From Desulfovermiculus sp041686195 (GTDB taxonomy: Bacteria > Desulfobacterota > Desulfovibrionia > Desulfovibrionales > Desulfothermaceae), in assembly GCA_041686195.1 (NCBI GenBank), contig JAWLEI010000003.1:40272-104271 (forward strand): 64,000 bases of DNA. The letters are read 5' to 3'. The position numbers were made by a program, and so were the translations under genes. Below are positions 35,209-44,445 of this stretch, piece by piece (within the stretch, counting starts at the first letter, position 1; every line of letters begins with the position of its first letter). The notes beneath the pieces were generated by a model. That model was not told the origin of the DNA, ran no database searches, and saw nothing but the letters and a program-made list of their open reading frames with translations.

Positions 35209-36300
35209 TCATGTGTCGCCGCCCGGGTCTACCGGACACTGCAAGGAGGCCTTATCGATATCGATTATCTTGGTCCCCTGAATATAGTCTTTGGTTTCAT
35301 ATGTGGTGATCCGCTCCAGCTTTCCGGTTATGGTCCGGATGCGATTCATCTGTTCCTTGATTTGCAGTCCTGTCTGGCTTTCGGGGTAGGCCTCGAGAAA
35401 TTCATCGAGCATGAAAAAGATGTTTTGCAGGGGCTGGTTCATCTCGTGACAGGCCGCACCGGCCATTTCCAGAACCCCCTGCAGCTTTTCCCTGCGCATC
35501 TGCTCCTGTTCAGCCAGCTTGCGGTCAGTAATATCCCGGGCCACGGCAATCAAGCACTCTTTGCCTCCATACTCGATGACTTCAGCCGACCACAAAACAT
35601 GGAGGATTGTACCGGATTTGATTCGGAATCTGACCTCAGCGTTACACACTCGGCCGTTTTCGCGAAGTATTTGGTGCAACTCGTCTCTTTCTTTCGGATC
35701 GACCCAAATACCTATCTCGGTTGAACTGCGGCCCAGGACTTCCTGGGTGGTATACCCAGTGGTGTGCAGGAAGGCTTGATTGACTTCCAGGTAGATTCCG
35801 TCGTCCAATGTGCTGATCACCACCCAGTCCGGGCTGGAACGGAAGGCCTTGTGAAATTTTTCTTCAGATTGGCGCAAAGCCTCTTTGATGAGTTCCTGCT
35901 CGGTATTGTCCATGAAATATCCCAGAGCAGATGTTTGTCCCCGGTAGCTGATGGAGCAGACCGATTCCAAAACGTATTTTATTTCCCCGCTTTTGCGAAT
36001 AATTCGAGTCAGATAGGGTGAACTTCTTTGCCCTTTGAGCATTTCAATGGCCTTGCTGCGAACCATTTCCCTGTCCTGGGGATGAACCAAATCCAGGGAC
36101 AGAGTGCCCTTGAGTTCTCGTTCATCGTATCCGGTAATGTTTTGAAATTCCGGATTTACAAAACGAAATCTCCCATTTTGCAGGATATAGATTCCAATCG
36201 GAGAATTGAAAAAGAGCTGGGAGATAAAATCCTTTTCCAGCGTGTGCCATTCCTTGAGCAGCTCCTGCGTGAGGCCCTGGGGGTCGTGTTTGGAAACCAT
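35209..36300 (-). CDS. PAS-PAS-HisKA protein lacking the kinase ATPase domain
   Basis: About 363 residues. Two PAS domains (GIYILQNGRFRFVNPEFQNI and WVVISTLDDGIYLEVNQAF) are followed by a dimerisation/phospho-acceptor helix with CHEMNQPLQNIFFML. The protein ends about 70 residues after that His with the tail ETKDYIQGTKIIDIDKAS. No HATPase N, G1 or G2 boxes exist downstream, so it cannot autophosphorylate alone. It may act as a phosphotransfer/sensor protein served by a kinase in trans, such as the complete kinase at 37.0-38.2 kb. ATG 36300 is used; an in-frame ATG at 36402 would add 34 residues. Confidence 0.8.
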   Translation of the reverse strand: MVSKHDPQGLTQELLKEWHTLEKDFISQLFFNSPIGIYILQNGRFRFVNPEFQNITGYDERELKGTLSLDLVHPQDREMVRSKAIEMLKGQRSSPYLTRIIRKSGEIKYVLESVCSISYRGQTSALGYFMDNTEQELIKEALRQSEEKFHKAFRSSPDWVVISTLDDGIYLEVNQAFLHTTGYTTQEVLGRSSTEIGIWVDPKERDELHQILRENGRVCNAEVRFRIKSGTILHVLWSAEVIEYGGKECLIAVARDITDRKLAEQEQMRREKLQGVLEMAGAACHEMNQPLQNIFFMLDEFLEAYPESQTGLQIKEQMNRIRTITGKLERITTYETKDYIQGTKIIDIDKASLQCPVDPGGDT

Positions 36301-36415
36301 GGCGATCCATTGCGGGTAAAACGTCAGAGGAAATGCGAGGCTCCTGGTCAGAGAATTAGACCTAACATGTTCCGTCGTGCCCCTCAAGAAGGTTTCACCC
36401 ATCTGCTTTAAATAC

Positions 36416-36445
36416 TATATAATAGGATAGAGTCAGAGTTGACAA
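36416..36445. promoter_or_regulatory. Divergent promoter region between sensor and response regulator
   Basis: On the minus strand TTGTCA (36445-36440) is followed after 18 bases by TATATA (36421-36416), a plausible sigma70 promoter for the PAS-HisKA gene. On the plus strand TTGACA (36439-36444) overlaps it but has only a weak -10 (ATAGAG) 17 bases on. Overlapping -35 boxes would couple the two transcription units. Confidence 0.45.
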
Positions 36446-36510
36446 AAAAACACAGCTCAGGATAGAGACTTTTAAAATGAAGCGGAGCAATAGGTTTGAA
36501 GGAGTGCCCA

Positions 36511-37008
36511 ATGGGTGAGAACAAAGATATCCGTGTCTTGCTCATCGATGATGAACAGACCTTGCTTGAGTATCTGGCCAAACGCCTCTTGCGGGAGGGA
36601 TTTACGGTCAAGGTCACATTTTCGGGAGAGGAAGCCCTGCAAGCGGCGGCTGAAGAGGATTATGACGTTGCAGTGGTGGATTTGAAGATGCCGGGCATGG
36701 ATGGGACAGAAACCCAAAGGCGGCTGAAGGAAATCCAGCCCAATCTGCAATGTATTGTGCTCACCGGGCATGGGCCTGTTGAGTCGGACCTGGAGAGCGG
36801 ACATGAAAACTCCTACCATTATTTGCTCAAGCCAGTTGAGTTTGAGTCCTTGATGCAGACCATCCGGGACGCCTATCAAGACAAAATGAAGCTGCAGCGC
36901 AGAGAGCCCGCCTCCCAGGGAAAAGAGCCCGGCCCTGATTCAGGCTCTTCGGGGTTCAAAAAAGCCTTGCGCAAGATCCGCAACCTTTACGGCGTCCGTG
37001 ATGACTGA
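36511..37008 (+). CDS. Response regulator, receiver domain with short tail
   Basis: 165-residue protein. The receiver domain has the acidic pair in LLIDDEQTLL, the phospho-acceptor Asp in VAVVDLKMPGMDGTE, the Thr in IVLTGHGP and the Lys in YHYLLKPVEFES. A basic, low-complexity tail follows with no DNA-binding fold. TGAAGGAG precedes the ATG. The stop overlaps the downstream kinase start, so the pair is translationally coupled. The output is probably protein-protein. Confidence 0.88.
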   Translation: MGENKDIRVLLIDDEQTLLEYLAKRLLREGFTVKVTFSGEEALQAAAEEDYDVAVVDLKMPGMDGTETQRRLKEIQPNLQCIVLTGHGPVESDLESGHENSYHYLLKPVEFESLMQTIRDAYQDKMKLQRREPASQGKEPGPDSGSSGFKKALRKIRNLYGVRDD

Positions 37009-38164
37009 GTCCAAATGCCTCTCCGGACATGAGTTTCCCGGGCTGCACTTATCTCCCTCCCAGCTTTGTGGTCTGTTGCGGGGGCTGTGCGAGTGTACAA
37101 ACAATATCTTGTGCATTCTGGATTGGGAAGGCAGGGTGCTTGATATGAGCTCCAGCGGGGAAAGGCTGCTGGGCTGGGAACGGGAGCAAATGATCAACAT
37201 CCCGCTGCAATCCCTGGTCTCCGAGAATCAGGACATGAATGAATTGATGAATCTGGCAAAAAGTCAAGGAGTTGTGGAGCAAGAGGTCTCCTTTAAGCAT
37301 GTCCAGGGGCATATGGTCCCCTGCCGCTTGTGTCTCTCCCTGTGGACCGATGATTCCGGAACCGGGCAGGGGGTGTTGGGAGTGGTCAGTGATCAGTCCA
37401 ACTGGCACAAATTTCAGGAAGATTTGGTCCGAATCGACCGTTTGACCGAGATGGGGCGCATGGCAGCGGCTATTGTCCATGATTTAAAGAATCCTTTGTC
37501 CATCATCAATCAGGCAGCCGGATGGGGCAAGGTGGTCGTAGAGGATGCCCGGGGCTTAAGCAAGGAGGACAGAGATGAGCTGGGAAAAACTCTGCATGAG
37601 ATTGAGGAACAGACCTCACGTTGCCGGTCCATTACCAACCAGGTTCTGGATTTTGTGCGGGAGTCCAGGCCCGATCGCAAGGAATTCGCATTACAGACCT
37701 TGATCAACGACACCTTGCGCTATCTGGCCCCGGAACTTAAATATCCGCCGGTGGAGGTGAGCACTGATCTGGCAGAAGAGGACGTGATTATCCAGTCTGA
37801 CTACCAGCTGCTGCAGCAGGTATTGGTTAACATCCTGATCAACGCCATTCATGCCCTGCGGGAAAAACAGGACAGCCCGCCGCGGCTGCACGTTGCCCTG
37901 CATAAGGAACCAAGCGGCGGACATGTCCGGATAGCCGACAATGGTCCTGGCATTCCTGAGAGTGTGCAGGAACATATTTTTGAGCTCTTTTATACCACCA
38001 AACCTGAGGGCAGGGGAACCGGGCTGGGGCTGCCCATCTGCCGCAGGATAATAAAGCGTCTTGGGGGCTCGATATGGTTTGAAAGCCAGGTTGGAACGGG
38101 CACCACATTCCATATCAATCTTCCCAAACACAGAGCATCGCGGCAGAACCATTCAGGGGCCTGA
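37001..38164 (+). CDS. PAS sensor histidine kinase (cytoplasmic)
   Basis: 387 residues without membrane segments. PAS (about 30-150, DWEGRVLDMSSSGERLLGW), HisKA with the phospho-acceptor in AAIVHDLKNPLSIINQAA, and HATPase with ILINAIHALREKQ, RIADNGPGIPESV and GTGLGLPICRRII. It overlaps the response regulator by 8 bases. It stands about 100 bases upstream of the Mrp operon and may respond to energy or ionic state, which is inference from position only. Confidence 0.9.
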   Translation: MTESKCLSGHEFPGLHLSPSQLCGLLRGLCECTNNILCILDWEGRVLDMSSSGERLLGWEREQMINIPLQSLVSENQDMNELMNLAKSQGVVEQEVSFKHVQGHMVPCRLCLSLWTDDSGTGQGVLGVVSDQSNWHKFQEDLVRIDRLTEMGRMAAAIVHDLKNPLSIINQAAGWGKVVVEDARGLSKEDRDELGKTLHEIEEQTSRCRSITNQVLDFVRESRPDRKEFALQTLINDTLRYLAPELKYPPVEVSTDLAEEDVIIQSDYQLLQQVLVNILINAIHALREKQDSPPRLHVALHKEPSGGHVRIADNGPGIPESVQEHIFELFYTTKPEGRGTGLGLPICRRIIKRLGGSIWFESQVGTGTTFHINLPKHRASRQNHSGA

Positions 38165-38272
38165 TGCCTTTGTGTACTCTCATGTTCAGAGAGGCTTATG
38201 GGGCATGAGCTGACGGGTTAAGATTTTTTGTTCTCCACAACTAAGGAAGCGAAGAGAAGAGGAGAGAGCATA

Positions 38273-38806
38273 ATGCGGGCTCGGTACATGCAGACCAGAA
38301 AAGGCTTCATGAATCTCCTGGGACGGGGGATTTCCTTCCTGTTGACTTTTGGCCTCATGTTTCTTTTGTGGATCATTTTCTCGGGCATGTTCGAACCCCT
38401 TTTATTGTGGCTGGGCGTTGTTTCCTGCCTTATTGTGGCCGCCATGTCCCATATGCTCATCTTTCCCTATCCGAGACTGGCGTACATTGCCTATCTTTTC
38501 CGCTTTGCAGGTTATTTGCCCTGGCTGATTCTCAAGGTCTTTCAGGCCAATATTCATTTATTAAAAATCATTTTCCACCCTCGAATGATGGATCTCATCG
38601 ATCCCCACATTGTTACTTTTCAGACCAATATGCGGGCGGATCTGTCCATAACAGCCATGGCCAATTCCATGACTCTGACTCCGGGGACGATCACTGTATC
38701 AGCGGATCAGGAAGGAAGATTTCGGGTCCACGCCATTGACCGGCCTTCTGCTGAAGAGTTGCCTGGAAAGATGGGACAGAAAGTTCAGCGGGTTTTTGAG
38801 GGATGA
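38273..38806 (+). CDS. mrpE: MrpE/MnhE subunit of Na+/H+ antiporter-like complex
   Basis: 177-residue membrane protein. N-terminal helices (about 19-60) are followed by the MrpE signature RADLSITAMANSMTLTPGTITVS and a cytoplasmic VHAID segment. It belongs to the multisubunit monovalent cation/proton antiporter. GAAGAGGAGAGAG precedes the ATG. First gene of the operon; the next gene begins two bases after its stop. Confidence 0.9.
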   Translation: MRARYMQTRKGFMNLLGRGISFLLTFGLMFLLWIIFSGMFEPLLLWLGVVSCLIVAAMSHMLIFPYPRLAYIAYLFRFAGYLPWLILKVFQANIHLLKIIFHPRMMDLIDPHIVTFQTNMRADLSITAMANSMTLTPGTITVSADQEGRFRVHAIDRPSAEELPGKMGQKVQRVFEG

Positions 38807-38807
38807 T

Positions 38808-39083
38808 ATGACCTCTTTTATGCTTTTTACCGCACTCTCCTTGTGTGCCTTGATGCTTATCACCCTGTACCGGGCTGTCTTTGGACCTACAGTCCTGGAC
38901 CGGTTAATAGGGGCCAACGGGATTGGAAGCAAGACGGTCGTTTTGTTGCTGATTATCGGCTACTTATATGATCGGGTGGAGATGTTCGTGGATATCGCCC
39001 TGGCCTATGCATTGCTCAATTTTATCGCCATATTGGCAGCGTCCAGGTATTTTTACAAAAAGAAGGGCTTGAGTGAAAAATAG
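38808..39083 (+). CDS. mrpF: MrpF/MnhF subunit
   Basis: 91-residue, three-helix protein with RAVFGPTVLDRLIGANGIGSK and VEMFVDIALAYALLNFIA, both MrpF hallmarks. GAGGG lies at the end of mrpE just before the ATG. Small membrane subunit needed for complex assembly. Confidence 0.9.
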   Translation: MTSFMLFTALSLCALMLITLYRAVFGPTVLDRLIGANGIGSKTVVLLLIIGYLYDRVEMFVDIALAYALLNFIAILAASRYFYKKKGLSEK

Positions 39084-39165
39084 GAAAACCTTCCTTCTGC
39101 GTTCTCGGCTCGAGATGTATTGATCGGACACACAGGGCAAGGCCATTTGGGAATACGAGGGAGAC

Positions 39166-39513
39166 ATGCTTGAAATTTTCATGAACAGCTTGGTTGTTCT
39201 GTGCCTGATATCCGGATTGATTCTCTTTGCCGGAGGTGGGGTAGGCATACTGCGAATGCCTGACTTTTACAGCCGTCTGCATCCGGCTGGAAAGCTGGAT
39301 ACCCTGGGGCTCATGCTCATGGTCATAGGGCTGGCAGTGCACAATATTGACCTGGAACACTTGAATATATCCAATATCTTGGTCAGCGTGAAGATGCTGC
39401 TCATAGCCGGTTTTGTCTTTCACTCCAGCCCAACAGCCACCCACGCAATCGTTGATGCCGGGATTCAAGCCGGAATGCGCCCCTGGCAAAAGGGAGACAC
39501 ACGGAGGGACTAA
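39166..39513 (+). CDS. mrpG: MrpG/MnhG subunit
   Basis: 115-residue protein with three helices and GGGVGILRMPDFYSRLHPAGKLDTLG split around residues 23-48, the MrpG signature. GAGGGAGA precedes the ATG. Its TAA stop shares a base with the next ATG (TAATG), implying coupled translation. Confidence 0.9.
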   Translation: MLEIFMNSLVVLCLISGLILFAGGGVGILRMPDFYSRLHPAGKLDTLGLMLMVIGLAVHNIDLEHLNISNILVSVKMLLIAGFVFHSSPTATHAIVDAGIQAGMRPWQKGDTRRD

Positions 39514-39758
39514 TGCTCTGGCAAATCGATCTTTTCATCCTGACCCTGGTCATGGTCTGTGCCATTGCAGCAATCTCGGTTCGGGATCTGCTGGGGACAG
39601 CTATATTATTCGGGGCCTACAGCTTTATGATGTGTTTGTTGTGGGCCATCATGGGGGCTGTGGATGTGGCTTTTACCGAGGCCTCTGTCGGGGCCGGGGT
39701 GAGTTCGGTGTTTGTTGTGGCCGCTGTATTTCGAACCACGCGGAGGACAAAGGATTGA
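39513..39758 (+). CDS. DUF4040 / MbhD-like subunit (MrpB N-terminal part)
   Basis: 81-residue, two-to-three-helix protein with SVRDLLGTAILFGAYSFMMC and AVDVAFTEASVGAGVSSVF. This is the segment that in long MrpA proteins forms the C-terminal MbhD-like domain, here a separate gene. It is sandwiched between overlapping neighbours, TAATG on one side and TTGA on the other. Confidence 0.85.
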   Translation: MLWQIDLFILTLVMVCAIAAISVRDLLGTAILFGAYSFMMCLLWAIMGAVDVAFTEASVGAGVSSVFVVAAVFRTTRRTKD

Positions 39759-40582
39759 AACTCGCCGGCTTGCTTATTGTCATGGTTTGTGGGGGGTTGT
39801 TATTGTATGCCACCCAGGATTTTCCAGCCTGGGGTGATCCCGGTTCACCGGCCAGCACCCACCTGTCCGACCATTTCATTACCCAAGGCCTGCATGAGAC
39901 CGGGGCCCCAAACCTGGTGACTGCGGTTTTGGCCGACTACCGGGGATATGACACCATGTTTGAGACCGTGGTGGTCTTTGGGGCCGGAATTGCCTGCATC
40001 CTTTTGCTGCGCACTTACACCCAGCGAACCCGGGGCCGGGAGTACAGGCATATTCCGACCGGGGTCATCATCCATATCCAGGATCCGCGGAAAGCCCTCA
40101 AGGATGAACGGGAGTTTGAGCTCATCGACAATATGTGGGTCCCGCATGATCTGATTATTAAGACTGTGTGCCGCATCCTGATACCATTTATCCAGATCTT
40201 CGGGTTGTATGTTGTCTGTCACGGTGACTTCAGCCCTGGCGGAGGATTCCAGGGCGGGGTCATTTTTGGGGCCAGCCTGATCCTGCTGGCCCTGTCTTTT
40301 GACTTGCGCACTGCCTTAAGCCGTATTTCAGAGAAGACCTTGGGATTGCTGTGTGCCCTGGGGGTGGTTATTTATTCCGGCATTGGCTGCATGTGCATCC
40401 TCCTGGGAGGGGAGTTCTTGAACTACTCCCACCTGGCCGCAATTCTGCCCGTTGATCCTACGCATGTCCGGGCTCTGGGGATGCTGGGCGTGGAGATCGG
40501 AGTCGGATTTTCGGTCATGTCAGTCATGGCCATCCTGTATGTGAATATCGCGTCTGCAGGCCGCCACAATCAGGGATTGTAG
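39755..40582 (+). CDS. mrpB: MbhE-MnhB fusion subunit, TTG start
   Basis: 275-residue membrane protein. Residues about 1-90 resemble MbhE (TGAPNLVTAVLADYRGYDTM, FETVVVFGAGIACILLLR). About 125-275 is the MnhB domain (PFIQIFGLYVVCHGDFSPGG, GFQGGVIFGASLILLAL). The TTG start overlaps the previous stop as TTGA and has GGAGG eight bases before it, so coupled initiation is likely. An open frame further upstream is out of context. Confidence 0.87.
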   Translation: MKLAGLLIVMVCGGLLLYATQDFPAWGDPGSPASTHLSDHFITQGLHETGAPNLVTAVLADYRGYDTMFETVVVFGAGIACILLLRTYTQRTRGREYRHIPTGVIIHIQDPRKALKDEREFELIDNMWVPHDLIIKTVCRILIPFIQIFGLYVVCHGDFSPGGGFQGGVIFGASLILLALSFDLRTALSRISEKTLGLLCALGVVIYSGIGCMCILLGGEFLNYSHLAAILPVDPTHVRALGMLGVEIGVGFSVMSVMAILYVNIASAGRHNQGL

Positions 40583-40787
40583 GAAGCTCTTGAGCGCATG
40601 TTCCATCCCAGACGTTGCCTGTGGGGGCCTCGGCTCAAAAAGACATTGCCGGATTGATCAAGGTTGAAACGTGAACTCTGACATGTAGGGGCGAAGCTTG
40701 TCTTTGCCCACAAAACTGATAACAGATAACCAGCCGGCCAGTGGCGGTGCTGCCGTCTAAAACCTGCATGAGTTCGGAGCAGAACAT

Positions 40788-41186
40788 ATGTCTGAACTGC
40801 TGACTGAAATCGTTCATAAGTACAATTATTGGCTGTACATCATCTTGATGATGATCGGGCTCTACGCCATGATTGTGAAAAATAATTTAATAAAAAAGCT
40901 GATAGGGATGAACATCTTTCAAACCGCCATCATCTTGTTTTTCATCTCTATTGGCTACAAGGAAAATGCGACCATACCCATCATTGAAGGAGGGCACGGC
41001 TCTGACGCTGCGCATCGGACCATTGAAGCGGCCCAGTACATCAATCCTTTGCCCCATGTCCTCATGCTCACGGCAATCGTGGTTTCTGTGGCCACCCTGG
41101 GAGTGGCCCTGGCCTTGGTGGTCATGGTCTATCAGCGTTACCAGACCCTGGAAGAAGATGAAATCAGAATGCGAGTCAATCAATGA
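40788..41186 (+). CDS. mrpC: MrpC/MnhC (NuoK-like) subunit
   Basis: 132-residue, three-helix protein homologous to NuoK. GLYAMIVKNNLIKKLIGMNI and NPLPHVLMLTAIVVSVATLGVALALVV are typical, with the membrane Glu/Asp pattern expected. It follows a 205-base gap with no other gene. Its stop overlaps the next start by four bases. Confidence 0.9.
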   Translation: MSELLTEIVHKYNYWLYIILMMIGLYAMIVKNNLIKKLIGMNIFQTAIILFFISIGYKENATIPIIEGGHGSDAAHRTIEAAQYINPLPHVLMLTAIVVSVATLGVALALVVMVYQRYQTLEEDEIRMRVNQ

Positions 41187-42685
41187 TGAGTGCTCATTAT
41201 CCCGCACTGCTCATACTCTTTCCTTTGCTGGCCTCTTTTATCAATGCCGCTTTCCTCTGGGTGGACAGACGCCTGTGTTTTCCAGTGGCTGTCCTGGGCC
41301 TGGCTGGATCATTGTATTGCGCAGGGCAGCTCCTGGTTCAGGTCCTGGCGGCTGGACAGGTTACCTATCGTTTTGGAGGATGGGCCCCGCCCATGGGCAT
41401 CGAGCTGGTTGTCGATCAACTGAACATCCTGGTGCTGGTGATTATATGCGCAGTGGCCCTGATAAACATCATTGCCAGCAAACGGAGCATACACACTGAA
41501 CTGGGGATCAAGGACGCCACGTTTTATGTTATTTACCTTTTGTTTGTTACCGGGATACTGGGAGTAACGGCCACGGCCGACCTCTTCAATCTGTATGTCC
41601 TTATCGAGATTTCTTCCCTGGCTTCCTACGGTCTGCTGGCCATGGGGAACCAGGATCGGGCCCCCTGGGCCAGTCTCAATTATGTCTTTCTGGGGGTGAT
41701 CGGGGCCAGCTTTTACCTTTTGGGAGTCGGGTACTTGTACATCATGACCGGTTCTTTGAATATGGGCGATGTGCAGGGACTTCTGCCTCCGATCATGCAC
41801 TCCCCGGCCATTACAGTGGCCTTTGTCTTCTGCCTGATCGGGGTCTGGATCAAGATGGCCCTCTTTCCTCTGCACGGCTGGCTGCCCAATGCCTATACCT
41901 ATGCCCCGGTCTCGGCCAGCCGGGTCATTGCCCCTTTGATGACCAAGGTCATGATCTACGTCATGATTCGGATTATGCTCTCAGTCTTTGGGTATGACTA
42001 TGTATTTGAGCAACTCCACTTGCAAAAGTGGGTCGTGCTCCTGGCCAGCCTGGCCATACTGTCCGGGGCATTTATGGCCCTGGCCCAGCAGGACCTGAAA
42101 AAGATGCTCGCCTACATCATAGTCTGCGAAGTGGGATACATGGTGGGCGGAGCCTGGCTGGGCAATGTGCAGGGAATGACCGGAGCGGTTCTGCACATCA
42201 TAAATGATGCCTTGATGACCTTTGCCCTGTTCCTGGTCCTGGGCAATATTTTGTATATGCAGAGAAAAGTGAGCTTTCACGATATGCAGGGCCTGTTTTC
42301 AGCCATGCCCTGGACCATGGCCGGCTTTATCCTGGCCGGAGTGAGTATTATTGGTGTTCCCCCCACCTGTGGTTTTTTCAGCAAATGGTATCTTCTTTTG
42401 GGAGGCATACAAGCCGGAGCCTGGATGTTTGTGGCTGCTCTGGTCTTGAGCAGTCTGGTCAGTGCCGTGCTGGTCTTCCGGGTAGTGGAAAGCGGCTTTT
42501 TCCCCTCGGAACAGGTTGAACATGCGGGTCATGCCCATCATCAGCCTTCTGCGTTCAATGAGGCCCCGGTTTCCATGCTCGGATCACTGGGATTGGTCGG
42601 AGCAGGATTGATCGGCATTGGCCTGTGGTCCGGAGTTCTCGTCCAGAAGGTTATTCTTCCCTTTGTGCACCAAGGTATGAACTAA
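41183..42685 (+). CDS. mrpD: MrpD-type antiporter subunit 1 (NuoL/M/N-like)
   Basis: 500-residue, about 14-helix proton/Na+ translocating subunit. The conserved Glu is in LFNLYVLIEISSLASYGLLA, the Lys and His are in KMALFPLHGWLPNAYTYAP, and the second half has QQDLKKMLAYIIVCEVGYM. The C-terminus has a His-rich loop (EHAGHAHHQP). Overlaps mrpC by four bases and the next subunit by one base (TAATG). Confidence 0.92.
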   Translation: MMSAHYPALLILFPLLASFINAAFLWVDRRLCFPVAVLGLAGSLYCAGQLLVQVLAAGQVTYRFGGWAPPMGIELVVDQLNILVLVIICAVALINIIASKRSIHTELGIKDATFYVIYLLFVTGILGVTATADLFNLYVLIEISSLASYGLLAMGNQDRAPWASLNYVFLGVIGASFYLLGVGYLYIMTGSLNMGDVQGLLPPIMHSPAITVAFVFCLIGVWIKMALFPLHGWLPNAYTYAPVSASRVIAPLMTKVMIYVMIRIMLSVFGYDYVFEQLHLQKWVVLLASLAILSGAFMALAQQDLKKMLAYIIVCEVGYMVGGAWLGNVQGMTGAVLHIINDALMTFALFLVLGNILYMQRKVSFHDMQGLFSAMPWTMAGFILAGVSIIGVPPTCGFFSKWYLLLGGIQAGAWMFVAALVLSSLVSAVLVFRVVESGFFPSEQVEHAGHAHHQPSAFNEAPVSMLGSLGLVGAGLIGIGLWSGVLVQKVILPFVHQGMN

Positions 42686-44151
42686 TGGATCAGATTCTCT
42701 CTCTTCGTCCCCTGTTCGCAGTTCTGGTCTCCATGCTGGTCATTCCCATCCTGCTGTCCAGTGCAAAACGACCCAATGTTCGTGAGGCGTGGACCTTTGT
42801 GGCCGGGTTGATCAAGTTCGGGCTGGTTGTGTCTATGCTGCCAGCTGTTCTTCAAGGCCGGGAGTTTGTTTTTACTCTGTCCACTCCCTTTCCCGGAGTC
42901 CCCATTGCGCTTCAGGTCGATCCCCTGGGGATGCTTTTTGCCCTGGTGGCTTCCTTTCTGTGGATCTTTACCAGCCTGTATTCCATCGGATACATGCGCG
43001 GGTTGGATGAACACGCTCAGACCAGATTTTACGCCTTTTTCGCCCTGGCCCTGTCCAGTACTCTCGGGGTGGCCTTTTCCGCCAATCTGTTCACCCTGTA
43101 TCTGTTCTACGAGATTCTCTCCTTGTGTACCTACCCTCTGGTGGTCCACCATCAGGACCAAAAATCCAGGATATCGGGGCGCAAATACCTGGCTTTTATC
43201 CTGGGCACCTCTGTGGGGCTGGTCCTGCCCGGGATGCTCTATTGCTATCACTTGGCCGGAACCCTGGATTTTACCGCTGCAGGCATATTGGCCGGAGAGG
43301 CATCCCCCCCGGTGCTCATCCTCCTGTTCTTCGTCTTCCTTTTCGGGTTTGCCAAGGCCGGTATCATGCCCTTCCACTCCTGGCTCCCGGCGGCCATGGT
43401 TGCCCCGACTCCGGTCAGCGCACTCCTGCACGCCGTGGCTGTGGTCAAGGTTGGGGTATTCAGCATTGTCCGGGTAAGCACCGGGATCTTTGGAGTGGAC
43501 CTGCTCAGGTCTTTGGCCTTAGGTCCGGCAGTAGCCACAGTGGCCTCGATTACCATACTTCTTGGATCTCTGATTGCCCTGTCCCAGGATGAACTCAAGA
43601 GGCGACTGGCCTTTTCCACTATCAGCCAGCTCTCGTATATTGTTCTGGGAATTGCCTTGCTCACCCCCAAGGGCATGCTGGGCGGAGTGTTGCACATCGC
43701 CATGCATGCCTTCGGCAAAATCACTCTCTTTTTCTGTGCCGGCGCAATCATGGTGGCTACAGGGAAGAAATATATCAGCCAGATGGGGGGGCTGGGGCGA
43801 GTAATGCCCGTGACTCTGGGCGCTTTTTTTATCGGGTCGTTAAGCGTGATTGGTCTGCCGCCTACAGGGGGATTTTACAGCAAGTGGAACCTGCTGCTCG
43901 GGGCCATTGCCGCAGATCATATCGTATTCGCCGGAGTATTGCTGGCCAGTTCGTTTCTCAATGCCTTTTATTTTCTGCCCATTGTGTTCAAGGGATTTTT
44001 CGCTCCGGCTCCGACTGGAGAACCCAGTTCAGGGATCCAGGAAGCGCCCATGTGCTGTGTGGTTCCTCTGGTTATCACGGCCTTAATTTCCATTGCCCTT
44101 TTCTTTTATCCACACATTTTCATGAACCTGGCAGGGTTAGCTTTGAGTTAA
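42685..44151 (+). CDS. MrpD-type antiporter subunit 2 (NuoL/M-like)
   Basis: 488-residue, about 14-helix antiporter-like subunit, distinct from its neighbours. Key residues stand in LFTLYLFYEILSLCTYPLVV (Glu), KAGIMPFHSWLPAAMVAPTP (Lys/His) and LSQDELKRRLAFSTISQLSY (Lys). It begins at an ATG that overlaps the stop of subunit 1. It is a second ion-translocating channel in the same complex. Confidence 0.9.
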   Translation: MDQILSLRPLFAVLVSMLVIPILLSSAKRPNVREAWTFVAGLIKFGLVVSMLPAVLQGREFVFTLSTPFPGVPIALQVDPLGMLFALVASFLWIFTSLYSIGYMRGLDEHAQTRFYAFFALALSSTLGVAFSANLFTLYLFYEILSLCTYPLVVHHQDQKSRISGRKYLAFILGTSVGLVLPGMLYCYHLAGTLDFTAAGILAGEASPPVLILLFFVFLFGFAKAGIMPFHSWLPAAMVAPTPVSALLHAVAVVKVGVFSIVRVSTGIFGVDLLRSLALGPAVATVASITILLGSLIALSQDELKRRLAFSTISQLSYIVLGIALLTPKGMLGGVLHIAMHAFGKITLFFCAGAIMVATGKKYISQMGGLGRVMPVTLGAFFIGSLSVIGLPPTGGFYSKWNLLLGAIAADHIVFAGVLLASSFLNAFYFLPIVFKGFFAPAPTGEPSSGIQEAPMCCVVPLVITALISIALFFYPHIFMNLAGLALS

Positions 44152-44199
44152 GCAAAGTTTCCGGGACCCAAACGAGAGAAGAACCGGGGAAGAAAAAAG

Positions 44200-44445
44200 A
44201 TGGTCCAAGGAGGCAATAGTTTGAATATCCAGAGGAAAAAACGCTGGCTCCTGCTTTGTTTTTTAGCCGGGCTGGTGATCCTCGTGCTGGCCGAGATGGC
44301 TGTTCATAAGCATCCGGCCTTTGATTGGGCGGGGACATACGCTTTTTTTGCCGGGTATGGACTTTTTTCCTGTCTGTTGCTTCTGCTCCTGGCCAGGATC
44401 CTTCGCCGATTGGTTATGCGCAGCGAGGATTACTATGACCTCTAG
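44200..44445 (+). CDS. Small two-helix membrane protein in the Mrp operon
   Basis: 81-residue protein with two hydrophobic helices (LLLCFLAGLVILVLAEMAVH, and YAFFAGYGLFSCLLLLLLARIL) and a short acidic end RSEDYYDL. Its 3' end overlaps the third antiporter-like gene by 11 bases, and GGAGG stands before its ATG region. Not a recognised Mrp subunit; it may hold the third large subunit in place. Confidence 0.7.
   Translation: MVQGGNSLNIQRKKRWLLLCFLAGLVILVLAEMAVHKHPAFDWAGTYAFFAGYGLFSCLLLLLLARILRRLVMRSEDYYDL

Noticed and set aside
42682..43431. 249-codon minus-strand open frame inside the Mrp operon
   Set aside because: Antisense of a conserved antiporter subunit; Gly/Gln/His-rich shadow sequence.
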